Source of the DNA: an uncultured beta proteobacterium
GTDB lineage: Bacteria; Pseudomonadota; Gammaproteobacteria; Burkholderiales; Burkholderiaceae_C
Reading direction: 5' to 3'
Assembly (NCBI GenBank): GCA_903958915.1
Contig: CAJBVC010000463.1
Coordinates: forward strand, 1-5,207
Length of the DNA stretch: 5,207 nt
The notes below the pieces were generated by a model. It made no database searches, was not told the origin of the DNA, and worked only from the letters and a program-made list of their open reading frames with translations. Made by a program: the position numbers and the translations under genes. Below are positions 1 through 5,207 of the stretch, one piece after another. The first letter of the stretch is position 1. Each line of letters starts with the position of its first letter.

Positions 1-207
1 GAGAAGTCCGGCAGAGTGCCACGCTGGGCCGACAAGCTGGTGCGCCTGCTTTATGCCGGACACGCCCAAGGCAACGAGCCCATATGCCGGGTCATGGAAC
101 GCATCAAAACGGTGGAGCGTATCGTTAAACAACGTATCGTGGTGCAGGAGGATCGCGGGCACTGGATACCGAGCGTAGAAGAAAGCGCTGATGCGATCGC
201 AGCCTGA
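1..207 (+). CDS. C-terminal part of a probable XRE-type HTH regulator (5' end outside window)
   Basis: The frame is open from the first base and stops with TGA at 205-207, so about 68 residues of a longer protein are visible. The visible part begins EKSGRVPRWADKLVRLLY. This resembles the end of helix 4/5 of a Cro/CI (XRE) helix-turn-helix fold, where 'WE.(S/G).R.P' follows the recognition helix. After it come a basic helical stretch (VMERIKTVERIVKQRIV) and a short acidic tail. No catalytic motif is visible. A GTG at 16 could start a small ORF, but the frame continues upstream of it, so I treat the gene as truncated by the window edge. The assignment to the XRE class rests on a short motif and is tentative; that it is coding is more secure. 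It ends about 38 nt before the candidate metX -10 box and no terminator lies directly after it. Confidence 0.55.
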   Translation, partial: EKSGRVPRWADKLVRLLYAGHAQGNEPICRVMERIKTVERIVKQRIVVQEDRGHWIPSVEESADAIAA

Positions 208-244
208 CTTTCTTACCCACCACAGTGCCCAGCGGACACTTCGC

Positions 245-250
245 TATACT
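245..250 (+). promoter_or_regulatory. Candidate -10 box of the metXW promoter
   Basis: TATACT at 245-250 matches the sigma-70 -10 hexamer at 5 of 6 positions. A transcript starting about 7 nt downstream would begin near 257, right at the 5' edge of the SAM-II aptamer, which is the expected arrangement. No good -35 hexamer lies 16-18 nt upstream (ACAGTG at 222-227 is the best and is poor), so the promoter is weak or needs an activator. No other promoter-like sequence lies between this box and metX. Confidence 0.4.
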
Positions 251-255
251 TCTCC

Positions 256-311
256 TCAGCGCCAGATTTTTCCCAGCTTGCGGGCGCTTTAAAAATGCAG
301 CTAAACACGGA
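256..311 (+). ncRNA. SAM-II riboswitch aptamer upstream of metX
   Basis: The leader matches the SAM-II class, an H-type pseudoknot that binds S-adenosylmethionine and is known mainly from metA/metX/metC leaders of proteobacteria. Stem P1 pairs AGCGCC (258-263) with GGCGCT (283-288). The loop holds the U-rich strand AGATTTTT (264-271), which lines the SAM pocket in the family. Pseudoknot P2 pairs TTGCG (278-282) with TGCAG (296-300), with wobble pairs at both ends. A further CC (two of 272-274) to GG (309-310) pairing closes the knot. The 3' strand, TAAAAATGCAGCTAAA (290-305), is very close to the family signature 'UAAAnUGYAGCUAAA'. In the known translational form the 3' GG belongs to the ribosome site. 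Here the start codon is 67 nt further on, and a terminator intervenes. The gene it controls, metX, is the classic SAM-II target. The identification is from memory of the consensus. Confidence 0.88.
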
Positions 312-321
312 CCGCCCCTCC

Positions 322-357
322 AAACCCGGCCTCGTTGTTAGCGACGCCGGGTTTTTT
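322..357 (+). terminator. Intrinsic terminator between SAM-II aptamer and metX
   Basis: AAACCCGGC (322-330) and GCCGGGTTT (346-354) form a perfect 9-bp stem, with TCG/CGA (332-334/342-344) able to extend pairing inside the loop. A run of six T (352-357) follows the GC core, the classic Rho-independent form. It ends 20 nt before the metX ATG. It could terminate the upstream gene. However, the only promoter-like sequence and the riboswitch lie before it, so it more likely serves as the regulated expression platform of the metXW leader. A clear antiterminator pairing was not found: CGGG (281-284) with CCCG (325-328) is possible but short. Confidence 0.85.
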
Positions 358-377
358 GATGCTGATTTGACCTTGCA

Positions 378-1598
378 ATGCCACTGATCGCCACGCCGCA
401 ACGCATGCATTTTGATGCGCCATTGCCGCTGCAAAGCGGGGCGTCACTGCGCGACTACGATCTCAGTTTCGAGACCTATGGAACGCTCAATGCCAATCGC
501 TCCAACGCGGTGCTGATCTGCCATGCGCTCAATGCCTCGCACCATGTGGCGGGCACTTATGCGGGGCAAACCAATTCCGAAGGCTGGTGGGACAACATGA
601 TTGGCCCGGGCAAGCCGGTGGATACCGACCGCTTTTTTGTCATTGGCGTCAACAATCTCGGCTCGTGCTTTGGCTCCACCGGCCCGATGCACGTAAACCC
701 GGATTCGTCCTCGGGCCAAGTCTATGGTGCCGACTTTCCGGTGGTCACTGTCGAAGACTGGGTCAACTCCCAAGCCCTGTTGCTGGACGTTTTGGGCATT
801 CAGACCCTCGCGGCCGTCATGGGTGGCAGCCTGGGTGGCATGCAGGCACTGAGCTGGACATTGCAGTACCCGGCGCGCGTGGCCCATGCCGTGGTGGTCG
901 CCAGTGCGCCCAACCTCACTGCTGAAAACATCGCGTTCAATGAAGTGGCTCGCCGCGCCATCGTGACCGACCCCGACTTTCATGGCGGCCACTTTTACCA
1001 GCATCGTGTGGTTCCCAAACGGGGCCTGCGAATCGCACGCATGATCGGCCACATCACCTACCTGAGTGATGATGTGATGAACGAAAAGTTTGGCCGACAG
1101 ATTAAGGCCCCCACACTCCCCACTTCGTTGGGTTCGCTGCCCCCCGAGGGGTCCCTCGCGCCTTGGGGCGGCCCGGCGGCGCTCGCTGCGGCGGTACTTC
1201 CGTACCGGTACTCGACGCAGGACGTAGAGTTCCAGATCGAGAGCTACCTGCGTTACCAGGGCGACAAGTTTGCCGAGTATTTCGATGCCAACACCTATTT
1301 GCTGATTACTCGGGCGCTGGACTACTTTGACCCGGCGCAGGCTTTTGACGGCAACCTGACCCGGGCGTTGGCGCGTTCCGCTTGCAAATTCTTGCTGGTC
1401 AGCTTCACCACCGACTGGCGCTTCAGCCCCAAACGCAGCCGCGAGATGGTCAAGGCACTGCTGGACAATCGGCGCGATGTGAGTTATGCCGAGATCGATG
1501 CCCCCCACGGGCATGATGCGTTTTTGCTCGATGACGCCCGCTACATGAGCGTGGTGCGCTCCTACTTCGATAGCATCTGGAAGGCTATTCCAGTATGA
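378..1598 (+). CDS. metX: Homoserine O-acyltransferase (MetX family)
   Basis: This 406-residue alpha/beta-hydrolase-fold enzyme transfers an acetyl or succinyl group from CoA to homoserine, the first committed step of methionine synthesis in the cytoplasm. The nucleophile elbow GGSLGGMQ places the catalytic Ser at 151. The Asp is in [10 protein letters not shown] (D346) and the His in GHDAFL (H379). The N-terminal MHF..PLPLQSG and LNASHHVAG blocks and the [20 protein letters not shown] block are typical of Burkholderiales MetX. Many such proteins are annotated as succinyltransferases (metXS), so the acyl donor is open. ATG 378 is the only plausible start: a TGA lies in frame at 363-365 and the N-terminus matches the family. 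There is no clear Shine-Dalgarno sequence. About 25-30 residues (roughly 244-272) just before [10 protein letters not shown] look foreign and come from a GC-rich repeat at the DNA level. The catalytic residues remain intact. The gene overlaps metW by 4 nt and follows a SAM-II leader. Confidence 0.97.
   Translation: MPLIATPQRMHFDAPLPLQSGASLRDYDLSFETYGTLNANRSNAVLICHALNASHHVAGTYAGQTNSEGWWDNMIGPGKPVDTDRFFVIGVNNLGSCFGSTGPMHVNPDSSSGQVYGADFPVVTVEDWVNSQALLLDVLGIQTLAAVMGGSLGGMQALSWTLQYPARVAHAVVVASAPNLTAENIAFNEVARRAIVTDPDFHGGHFYQHRVVPKRGLRIARMIGHITYLSDDVMNEKFGRQIKAPTLPTSLGSLPPEGSLAPWGGPAALAAAVLPYRYSTQDVEFQIESYLRYQGDKFAEYFDANTYLLITRALDYFDPAQAFDGNLTRALARSACKFLLVSFTTDWRFSPKRSREMVKALLDNRRDVSYAEIDAPHGHDAFLLDDARYMSVVRSYFDSIWKAIPV
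1110..1192 (+). repeat. GC-rich palindromic repeat inserted in frame within metX
   Basis: This stretch breaks the normal MetX alignment between FGRQIK and the [10 protein letters not shown] block. Its base composition is unlike the flanks: tracts of C then G (six C at 1140-1145, GGGG at 1148-1151 and 1165-1168). CGAGGG (1145-1150) pairs with CCCTCG (1153-1158), and the wider CTGCCCCCCGAGG can pair imperfectly with CCTTGGGGCGG (1161-1171). From memory, sequences of the type 'CTCCCCACTTCGTTG...CTGCCCCCCGAGGGG...CCTTGGGGCGGCCCGG' are dispersed intergenic repeats in Comamonadaceae; no search was run. Translated, it gives a Pro/Gly/Ala/Ser-rich loop with no stop. The ends are approximate, because no uninserted homologue is at hand. 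Confidence 0.65.
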
Positions 1599-2176
1599 GC
1601 GAGGTAATCATACAAAAAGCCATTGCCGAACTGGTGCCGCACGGTGCCCGCGTGCTCGATCTGGGTTGCGGTGACGGCGCCATGCTGGACTACCTGCAAC
1701 GCGAGCGTGGCTGCACCGGCTACGGGGTAGAGATTGACGATGCCAATGTGCTGGCCTGTGTACAACGGGGTGTCAATGTCATCCAGCTGAATCTGGACGA
1801 AGGCCTGGTGATGTTCGACGACGCCTCGTTTGACGTGGTGTTGCAGATTGACACCCTGCAGCACCTGCGCAACGCCGAGGTCATGCTGCGCGAGACAGTG
1901 CGGGTGGGGCGCATCGGTGTTGTCGCTTTCCCAAATTTCGCCCACTGGCCCAATCGCCTGAGCGTTTTGCAGGGCCGCATGCCGGTCACGCGGCGTCTGC
2001 CCTACCAGTGGTACGACACGCCCAACATCCGGGTCGGCACCCACGCCGATCTGGCCGCACTGGCGGCACGCAACGGTCTGCAGATTCTGGACAGCTTTGG
2101 CCTGCAGGACGGCAAGATCGTGCGCTTTGCGCCAAATTTGATGGCCGGAACCTCGGTGTACAAGCTTAGCCGTTGA
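1595..2176 (+). CDS. metW: Methionine biosynthesis protein MetW
   Basis: This 193-residue protein has a class I methyltransferase (Rossmann) fold. Motif I is VLDLGCGDG (residues 20-28), followed by the acidic GVEIDD strand end (about 44-49) and QIDTLQHL. The conserved MetW block [20 protein letters not shown] and the [14 protein letters not shown] block follow. The C-terminus [10 protein letters not shown] is typical. Length is normal for the family. MetW is nearly always next to metX in proteobacteria and is needed for full MetX activity in some of them. Its own methyl acceptor, if any, is not established. The ATG overlaps the metX TGA (ATGA), with GGAAGG (1579-1584) 10 nt upstream as ribosome site, so the two are transcribed together and translationally coupled. 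Both should be under the SAM-II leader. Confidence 0.96.
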   Translation: MSEVIIQKAIAELVPHGARVLDLGCGDGAMLDYLQRERGCTGYGVEIDDANVLACVQRGVNVIQLNLDEGLVMFDDASFDVVLQIDTLQHLRNAEVMLRETVRVGRIGVVAFPNFAHWPNRLSVLQGRMPVTRRLPYQWYDTPNIRVGTHADLAALAARNGLQILDSFGLQDGKIVRFAPNLMAGTSVYKLSR

Positions 2177-2217
2177 GCGTATACCCTGCGTGACCAAGCG
2201 GTCTGCGGCGCTCCCTG

Positions 2218-2245
2218 GAAACTCCTGTTTACAACGGTCCGATTC
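2218..2245 (+). promoter_or_regulatory. Possible sigma-28 (FliA) promoter of the chemoreceptor gene
   Basis: GAAA (2218-2221) and TCCGATTC (2238-2245) resemble the sigma-28 pattern TAAA-N15-GCCGATAA, sharing AAA and CCGAT, but with a 16-nt spacer. It lies 54 nt before the receptor's ATG. FliA control is usual for chemoreceptor genes. The match is partial, and CCGATTC recurs at 2273-2279, so chance is possible. Confidence 0.25.
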
Positions 2246-2299
2246 GTCCAACACAATGAAGGCTGTTGTGACCCGATTCCTGAACCTGGAGAACTGCGC

Positions 2300-3844
2300 A
2301 TGAAACCCGTCAGCATTGCCCTGAAGATCTGGATGCCGGCCATCTTGGTCAGTGTCGGGCTGGTCGCCATGTCGATCGGGTCGGCCGTGCGCACCGTCAA
2401 GTCCCAGGCCGCCACCGCCGCCGAGCAGTCTGACCAGCAAAGCAAACTGGAGATGGCGGCGCGCTGGCGCGGGCTGGCCGAAGCTCAGGCGTTGCGTGGC
2501 ATTGGGGTGGCCCTCAGCGCCGACTCCGGTGCTACAGCGCTGTTGCAGGCGGGCCAGGCCGAGGCCGAGCGTGAAATGGCGGGCATTGAGTCATCGCTGG
2601 ACCGGGTGATGACAGCAACCCAGGAGCAATCCGTGCTGCAGGCCGTCAAGGCCAAGTCCCAGGCGTTGGCCCAGTCGTTGGCGAAGGCGCAGGCGCTCAA
2701 GGCTGCCGGCGACGCCAAGGCAGTGCAAGACCACATCCAGTCGCAGACCCAGCCCCAATTGGCAGCCTTCTTGTCGGCCCAGCAGGATCTGGTGCGCCTG
2801 TCCGAACAAGGGGCCACCGCGCTGCGCGACAAGGTGGGCAGTGAGCGGCTGAAAACGGTGTGGACGGTGGCCGGCATCATGTCGGTCATCGTGGTGCTGG
2901 TCTGCGGTGGCACGCGCATCCTGCAGCGCAATGTGTGTGAGCCGCTGAATGAAATCGTGCGGGTGACGCGCGCCATTGGTGCAGGCGACCTGCGCGTGTC
3001 AATCCAGTCCGATCGCGGCGACGAGATGGGCGATGTGATGCGCTCGCTGCAACAGATGACGCAATCACTGGCCGATCTGGTGGGGCAGGTGAGCATAGCG
3101 TCGGCCAGCATCGGCTCGGCGAGTGCAGAGATCGCCAATGGCAATCAGGATTTGTCCAACCGCACCGAGCAGACCGCAGCCAATCTGCAGCGCGCCTCGG
3201 CATCGCTCGACAACCTCAGTGGCGCGGTGCGTCAGTCAGCCGATGCCGCGCGCCAGGCCAATGTGCTGGCAGGCTCGGCCTTCACTGTGGCGGAAAACGG
3301 GGGGCAGTCGGTGGCGCAGGTGGTGCAGACCATGCACCAGATCGATGGCTCGTCGAAAAAGATTGTGGACATCATCAGCGTGATTGACGGGATTGCTTTT
3401 CAGACCAATATCCTTGCGCTCAACGCGGCTGTGGAGGCCGCGCGCGCGGGCGAACAGGGGCGCGGATTTGCGGTGGTGGCCTCCGAGGTGCGCAGCCTGG
3501 CTGGGCGTTCGGCGGCTGCAGCCAAAGAGGTCAAGGACCTCATCGGAGCGTCGGTTTCCAATGTAGAGGTCGGCACAAAGCTGGTCGATCAGGCCGGCCA
3601 GACCATGCAGGAGATCGTGAGTTCGGTGCAGCGCGTCACCGGCATCATCGAGCAGATTTCGGCGACCAGCTCCGAGCAGAGCGAAGACATGCTCCAGGTG
3701 TCTGCAGCGGTGGGTGAACTGGAGCAGATGACGCAGCAAAATGCGGCTCTGGTCGAGCAAAGTGCCGCGGCCGCTGCGTCCATGAGCGAGCAGGCCGGCA
3801 AGCTCGAACAACTGGTGGGCAGATTTACCCTGCCTGCACACTGA
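2300..3844 (+). CDS. Methyl-accepting chemotaxis protein with small periplasmic sensor domain
   Basis: This 514-residue inner-membrane chemoreceptor should relay ligand binding to the CheA/CheW array at the pole. A first membrane helix spans about residues 8-30. A periplasmic, mostly helical segment follows at 31-185, consistent with a four-helix-bundle (4HB_MCP-like) sensor. The second membrane helix is at about 186-206, then a HAMP domain (about 207-260, with the P.NEI and GDL..... DEMG elements). The cytoplasmic signalling coiled coil runs from about 265 to 506. The highly conserved hairpin tip, IAFQTNILALNAAVEAARAG (365-384), is intact. Gln/Glu pairs flanking it (for example TEQTAANL and TSSEQSEDM) are plausible methylation sites. 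There is no C-terminal NWETF-type CheR tether. The ligand cannot be read from the sequence. The start is supported by GGAG (2288-2291) 8 nt upstream. It is separated from metW by 123 nt and appears to be its own unit. Confidence 0.95.
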   Translation: MKPVSIALKIWMPAILVSVGLVAMSIGSAVRTVKSQAATAAEQSDQQSKLEMAARWRGLAEAQALRGIGVALSADSGATALLQAGQAEAEREMAGIESSLDRVMTATQEQSVLQAVKAKSQALAQSLAKAQALKAAGDAKAVQDHIQSQTQPQLAAFLSAQQDLVRLSEQGATALRDKVGSERLKTVWTVAGIMSVIVVLVCGGTRILQRNVCEPLNEIVRVTRAIGAGDLRVSIQSDRGDEMGDVMRSLQQMTQSLADLVGQVSIASASIGSASAEIANGNQDLSNRTEQTAANLQRASASLDNLSGAVRQSADAARQANVLAGSAFTVAENGGQSVAQVVQTMHQIDGSSKKIVDIISVIDGIAFQTNILALNAAVEAARAGEQGRGFAVVASEVRSLAGRSAAAAKEVKDLIGASVSNVEVGTKLVDQAGQTMQEIVSSVQRVTGIIEQISATSSEQSEDMLQVSAAVGELEQMTQQNAALVEQSAAAAASMSEQAGKLEQLVGRFTLPAH

Positions 3845-3943
3845 AGGGCCCTGTGCTACATTGCGTCATCGGGGTTGCAGCTCCCCGGTGTCGGGCCTCG
3901 CGGTCCCCAAGATGGTGTCCCATCCAATGGCTGGTAATTCAAC

Positions 3944-3948
3944 AGGAG
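3944..3948 (+). promoter_or_regulatory. Ribosome binding site fixing the chrB start
   Basis: AGGAG at 3944-3948, 6 nt before ATG 3955. The frame is open further upstream (a GTG at 3853), but the residues encoded there do not resemble the family and have no ribosome site. The ATG at 3955 is therefore preferred. Confidence 0.8.
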
Positions 3949-3954
3949 TTATCC

Positions 3955-4848
3955 ATGGACACCCACAATCCGCCTGTACGTTCCCTTGCCCCGCGGGACT
4001 TTAACGCCCGCTTGGGTCGCGCCGACTCACCTTTGGTGCTCGATGTGCGCCGTCAGGCGCGCTTTGACGAGAGCCTGCGCCTGCTGGCTTGTGCCCAGCG
4101 TTGCGCACCGGAGGATGTCGCCGCGTTGGCGACCTCCCGAGCGCCGCAAGAGGTGCTTGCTTACTGCGTTTACGGACACAACGTGAGCGCAGACGCTGTG
4201 ACCGCCCTGACGGCTGCCGGGTGGCTTGCGCAGCGACTCGACGGCGGCATTGAAGGGGGTCAGGACGGCGTGGATGACGCATCGATCATGGCCCAATGGC
4301 GTGCGACGCCGCCACTTACCTTTGCCAAGCGCGCTGACTGGGGTGTGACGGGCGAACAGCCTTCGCGCTGGATCACTCGTGAGCGACCCAAGATCGACCG
4401 CATCGCCTGCCCCTGGCTGATCCGTCGTTTTATCGATCCCCGCGCCGAGTTCTTCTATGTGCCGACCAGCGAAGTGCTGGCACAAGCGCAAGCGCTGAAT
4501 GCGGTGGCCTATGACATCCCAGGCGCACCGGTGTCCCATGTGGGGGAGCTGTGCAGCTTTGACGCCCTGTTGTTGGGCTTTGATCTGGCTGATGCGGCAC
4601 TGGACCTGCTGGCCACCATTGTGCGTGGTGCCGATACCGATCACCTTGACCTCGCCCCGCAATCCGCCGGGTTGCTGGCGTTCTCGCTGGGCTTGTCCCG
4701 CCTGCACGCGCAGGACGACCGCGCCATGCTGGAGGCTGCCATGCCCCTGTACGACGCACTCTACGCCTGGTGCCGCGATCGTGTTGCCGCGCAGGACGAG
4801 CCGCACAATTGGAAACCCGAAACGATGGTGGCGGGGCCGCGGGCATGA
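3955..4848 (+). CDS. chrB: Rhodanese-ChrB fusion, chromate resistance protein
   Basis: A 297-residue two-domain protein. Residues about 9-105 form a rhodanese-like domain: SPLVLDVRR (25-33) is its first strand, and YCVYGHNVS (70-78) is the active-site loop with candidate persulfide Cys71. Residues about 135-285 form the ChrB C-terminal (chromate resistance) domain, shown by [19 protein letters not shown] (144-162, Cys152), the EFFYVP strand, [14 protein letters not shown] (193-206) and a helical end. In characterised chr operons ChrB is a chromate-responsive regulator or accessory factor. Rhodanese-fused forms are usually annotated as sulfurtransferase/chromate resistance protein, and their activity is less clear. 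There is no DNA-binding motif I can name, so a regulatory role is only inferred. It overlaps chrA by ATGA. No promoter could be assigned in the 110-nt spacer upstream. Confidence 0.88.
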   Translation: MDTHNPPVRSLAPRDFNARLGRADSPLVLDVRRQARFDESLRLLACAQRCAPEDVAALATSRAPQEVLAYCVYGHNVSADAVTALTAAGWLAQRLDGGIEGGQDGVDDASIMAQWRATPPLTFAKRADWGVTGEQPSRWITRERPKIDRIACPWLIRRFIDPRAEFFYVPTSEVLAQAQALNAVAYDIPGAPVSHVGELCSFDALLLGFDLADAALDLLATIVRGADTDHLDLAPQSAGLLAFSLGLSRLHAQDDRAMLEAAMPLYDALYAWCRDRVAAQDEPHNWKPETMVAGPRA

Positions 4849-5207
4849 GCGTAGTGCCACCCAAGCAGCCTGGAGACTGGGCGGTAGAGCGTTCTGCGCA
4901 GGTCAAGGAGGAGCCCGCGCACATCCGCCATCGCGGATGTGCTTCACCTTGTGGCAATATGCCATGCACGGCTTTAAGCCGTGCGTTGGCGGGGGACACG
5001 GAGCAGCACGCTCTGCCGCCCAGTCTCTCACGCAACGTTTCCTTAGCCGAGGCGTTTCGCTTCTGGCTCAAGCTGGGCTTTATCAGCTTTGGTGGTCCGG
5101 CCGGGCAGATTGCCATCATGCACCGCGAGCTGGTGGAGCAAAAGCGCTGGATCTCGGAAGCCCGTTTTCTGCACGCCCTGAACTACTGCATGCTGCTGCC
5201 CGGACCC
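4845..5207 (+). CDS. chrA: Chromate transporter ChrA, N-terminal part (3' end outside window)
   Basis: ATG 4845 overlaps the chrB stop and opens a frame with no stop up to the window end (121 residues seen). From about residue 68 it reads [20 protein letters not shown], then [16 protein letters not shown] and [14 protein letters not shown]. This is the hallmark first CHR-domain segment of long-chain ChrA inner-membrane transporters, which expel chromate from the cytoplasm. Family members normally have only about 10-20 residues before this core. Here there are about 67, because a 157-bp palindromic element (4872-5028) sits after codon 9 and adds about 52 residues without breaking the frame. 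If that segment harms translation, ATG 4959 inside it could serve as an alternative start, though no clear ribosome site precedes it. Coupling to chrB favours 4845. Confidence 0.88.
   Translation, partial: MSVVPPKQPGDWAVERSAQVKEEPAHIRHRGCASPCGNMPCTALSRALAGDTEQHALPPSLSRNVSLAEAFRFWLKLGFISFGGPAGQIAIMHRELVEQKRWISEARFLHALNYCMLLPGP
4919..4942 (+). repeat. Perfect 10-bp inverted repeat inside the chrA element
   Basis: GCACATCCGC (4919-4928) and GCGGATGTGC (4933-4942) are exact reverse complements around a 4-nt loop, CATC. No T-run follows, so it is not an intrinsic terminator. It lies inside the inverted-repeat-flanked element. Confidence 0.85.
4961..4990 (+). repeat. Second hairpin inside the chrA element
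   Basis: GCACGGC (4966-4972) pairs with GCCGTGC (4978-4984), and the symmetry continues through CTT/AAG to the centre. GCCA (4961-4964) and TGGC (4987-4990) extend the stem past a small internal bulge. Together with the hairpin at 4919-4942 and the outer arms it makes a branched, cloverleaf-like fold on either strand. Confidence 0.8.

Larger units (their letters stand above)
4872..5028 (+). mobile_element. MITE-like element with 25-bp terminal inverted repeats, in frame in chrA
   Basis: The left arm 4873-4897 (starts GAGACTGGGCGG) and right arm 5003-5027 (ends CCGCCCAGTCTC) are reverse complements at 23 of 25 positions; bases 4872 and 5028 add a G-T wobble in the folded strand. Between the arms lie two further strong hairpins (4919-4942 and 4961-4990). 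The body has no stop codon in the chrA frame. The arm-to-arm length of 155-157 nt, with closed frame on both sides, fits a small non-autonomous insertion that preserved chrA. No transposase is encoded, and I see no clear target-site duplication at the edges, so the mobile origin is inferred from structure and from the unusual length of the ChrA N-terminus. Confidence 0.65.

Noticed and set aside
1193..1211. GGTAC/GTACC inverted repeat with GTACCGGTAC palindrome at the right edge of the metX insertion as a terminal repeat
   Set aside because: No counterpart at the left edge, and it encodes the conserved-looking YRYS residues, so it is probably native metX sequence.
444..1514. Long antisense open frame (356 codons) opposite metX, and similar ones opposite metW, the chemoreceptor and chrB
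   Set aside because: GC-rich coding DNA commonly leaves the opposite strand open. The translations show no recognisable fold, and the + strand genes are certain.
2192..2212. Small inverted repeats (GACC/GGTC, AGCG/CGCT) after metW as a terminator
   Set aside because: Stems of only 4 bp and no following T-run.
3870..3887. CGGGG/CCCCG hairpin after the chemoreceptor gene as a terminator
   Set aside because: Only 5 bp of stem, an 8-nt loop and no T-run. It may be chance in GC-rich DNA.
3853..3954. Upstream GTG start extending chrB by 34 residues
   Set aside because: The extra residues are unlike the family and lack a ribosome site, whereas ATG 3955 has AGGAG at the right distance.
3845..3954. 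Search for a ChrB operator or sigma-70 promoter before chrB
   Set aside because: No convincing inverted repeat or -35/-10 pair found. TAATTC near 3933 lacks a matching -35.
4872..5028. Integron attC site or retron msr-msd as explanation of the chrA palindromic element
   Set aside because: There are no attC core sites (RYYYAAC/GTTRRRY) at the ends and no reverse transcriptase or integrase nearby. The segment is translated within chrA.

Overview
The window reads as chromosomal DNA of a GC-rich betaproteobacterium, most likely Burkholderiales and Comamonadaceae-like (Rhodoferax/Polaromonas/Acidovorax type). I base this on the MetX-MetW pair, the style of the chemoreceptor, the rhodanese-ChrB/ChrA pair and one GC-rich repeat. 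This is recognition from memory, not a search. All genes lie on the + strand.

Layout: (1) 1-207, the 3' end of a gene that resembles an XRE-type helix-turn-helix regulator. (2) 208-377, a leader holding a candidate -10 box (245-250), a convincing SAM-II riboswitch aptamer (about 256-311) and an intrinsic terminator (322-357) only 20 nt before the next start codon. (3) 378-1598 metX and 1595-2176 metW, overlapping by ATGA, for the committed acylation step of methionine synthesis. (4) 2177-2299, a spacer with a weak sigma-28-like promoter. (5) 2300-3844, a methyl-accepting chemotaxis protein. (6) 3845-3954, a spacer with little in it. (7) 3955-4848, a rhodanese-ChrB fusion, overlapping by ATGA the start of chrA (4845 to the window end), a chromate-resistance operon.

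How they work together: the metXW operon makes acyl-homoserine for methionine and SAM, and the SAM-II element should shut it down when SAM is plentiful. Because the terminator follows the aptamer and sits far from any ribosome site, control is probably by transcription termination. chrBA is an independent chromate defence unit. The chemoreceptor is a stand-alone gene.

The most unusual signals are two palindromic repeat insertions that keep the reading frame inside conserved genes: a GC-rich repeat in metX (about 1110-1192) and a 157-bp element with 25-bp terminal inverted repeats (23/25 matching) near the start of chrA (4872-5028). The chrA reading frame starts at 4845 and runs off the window end.
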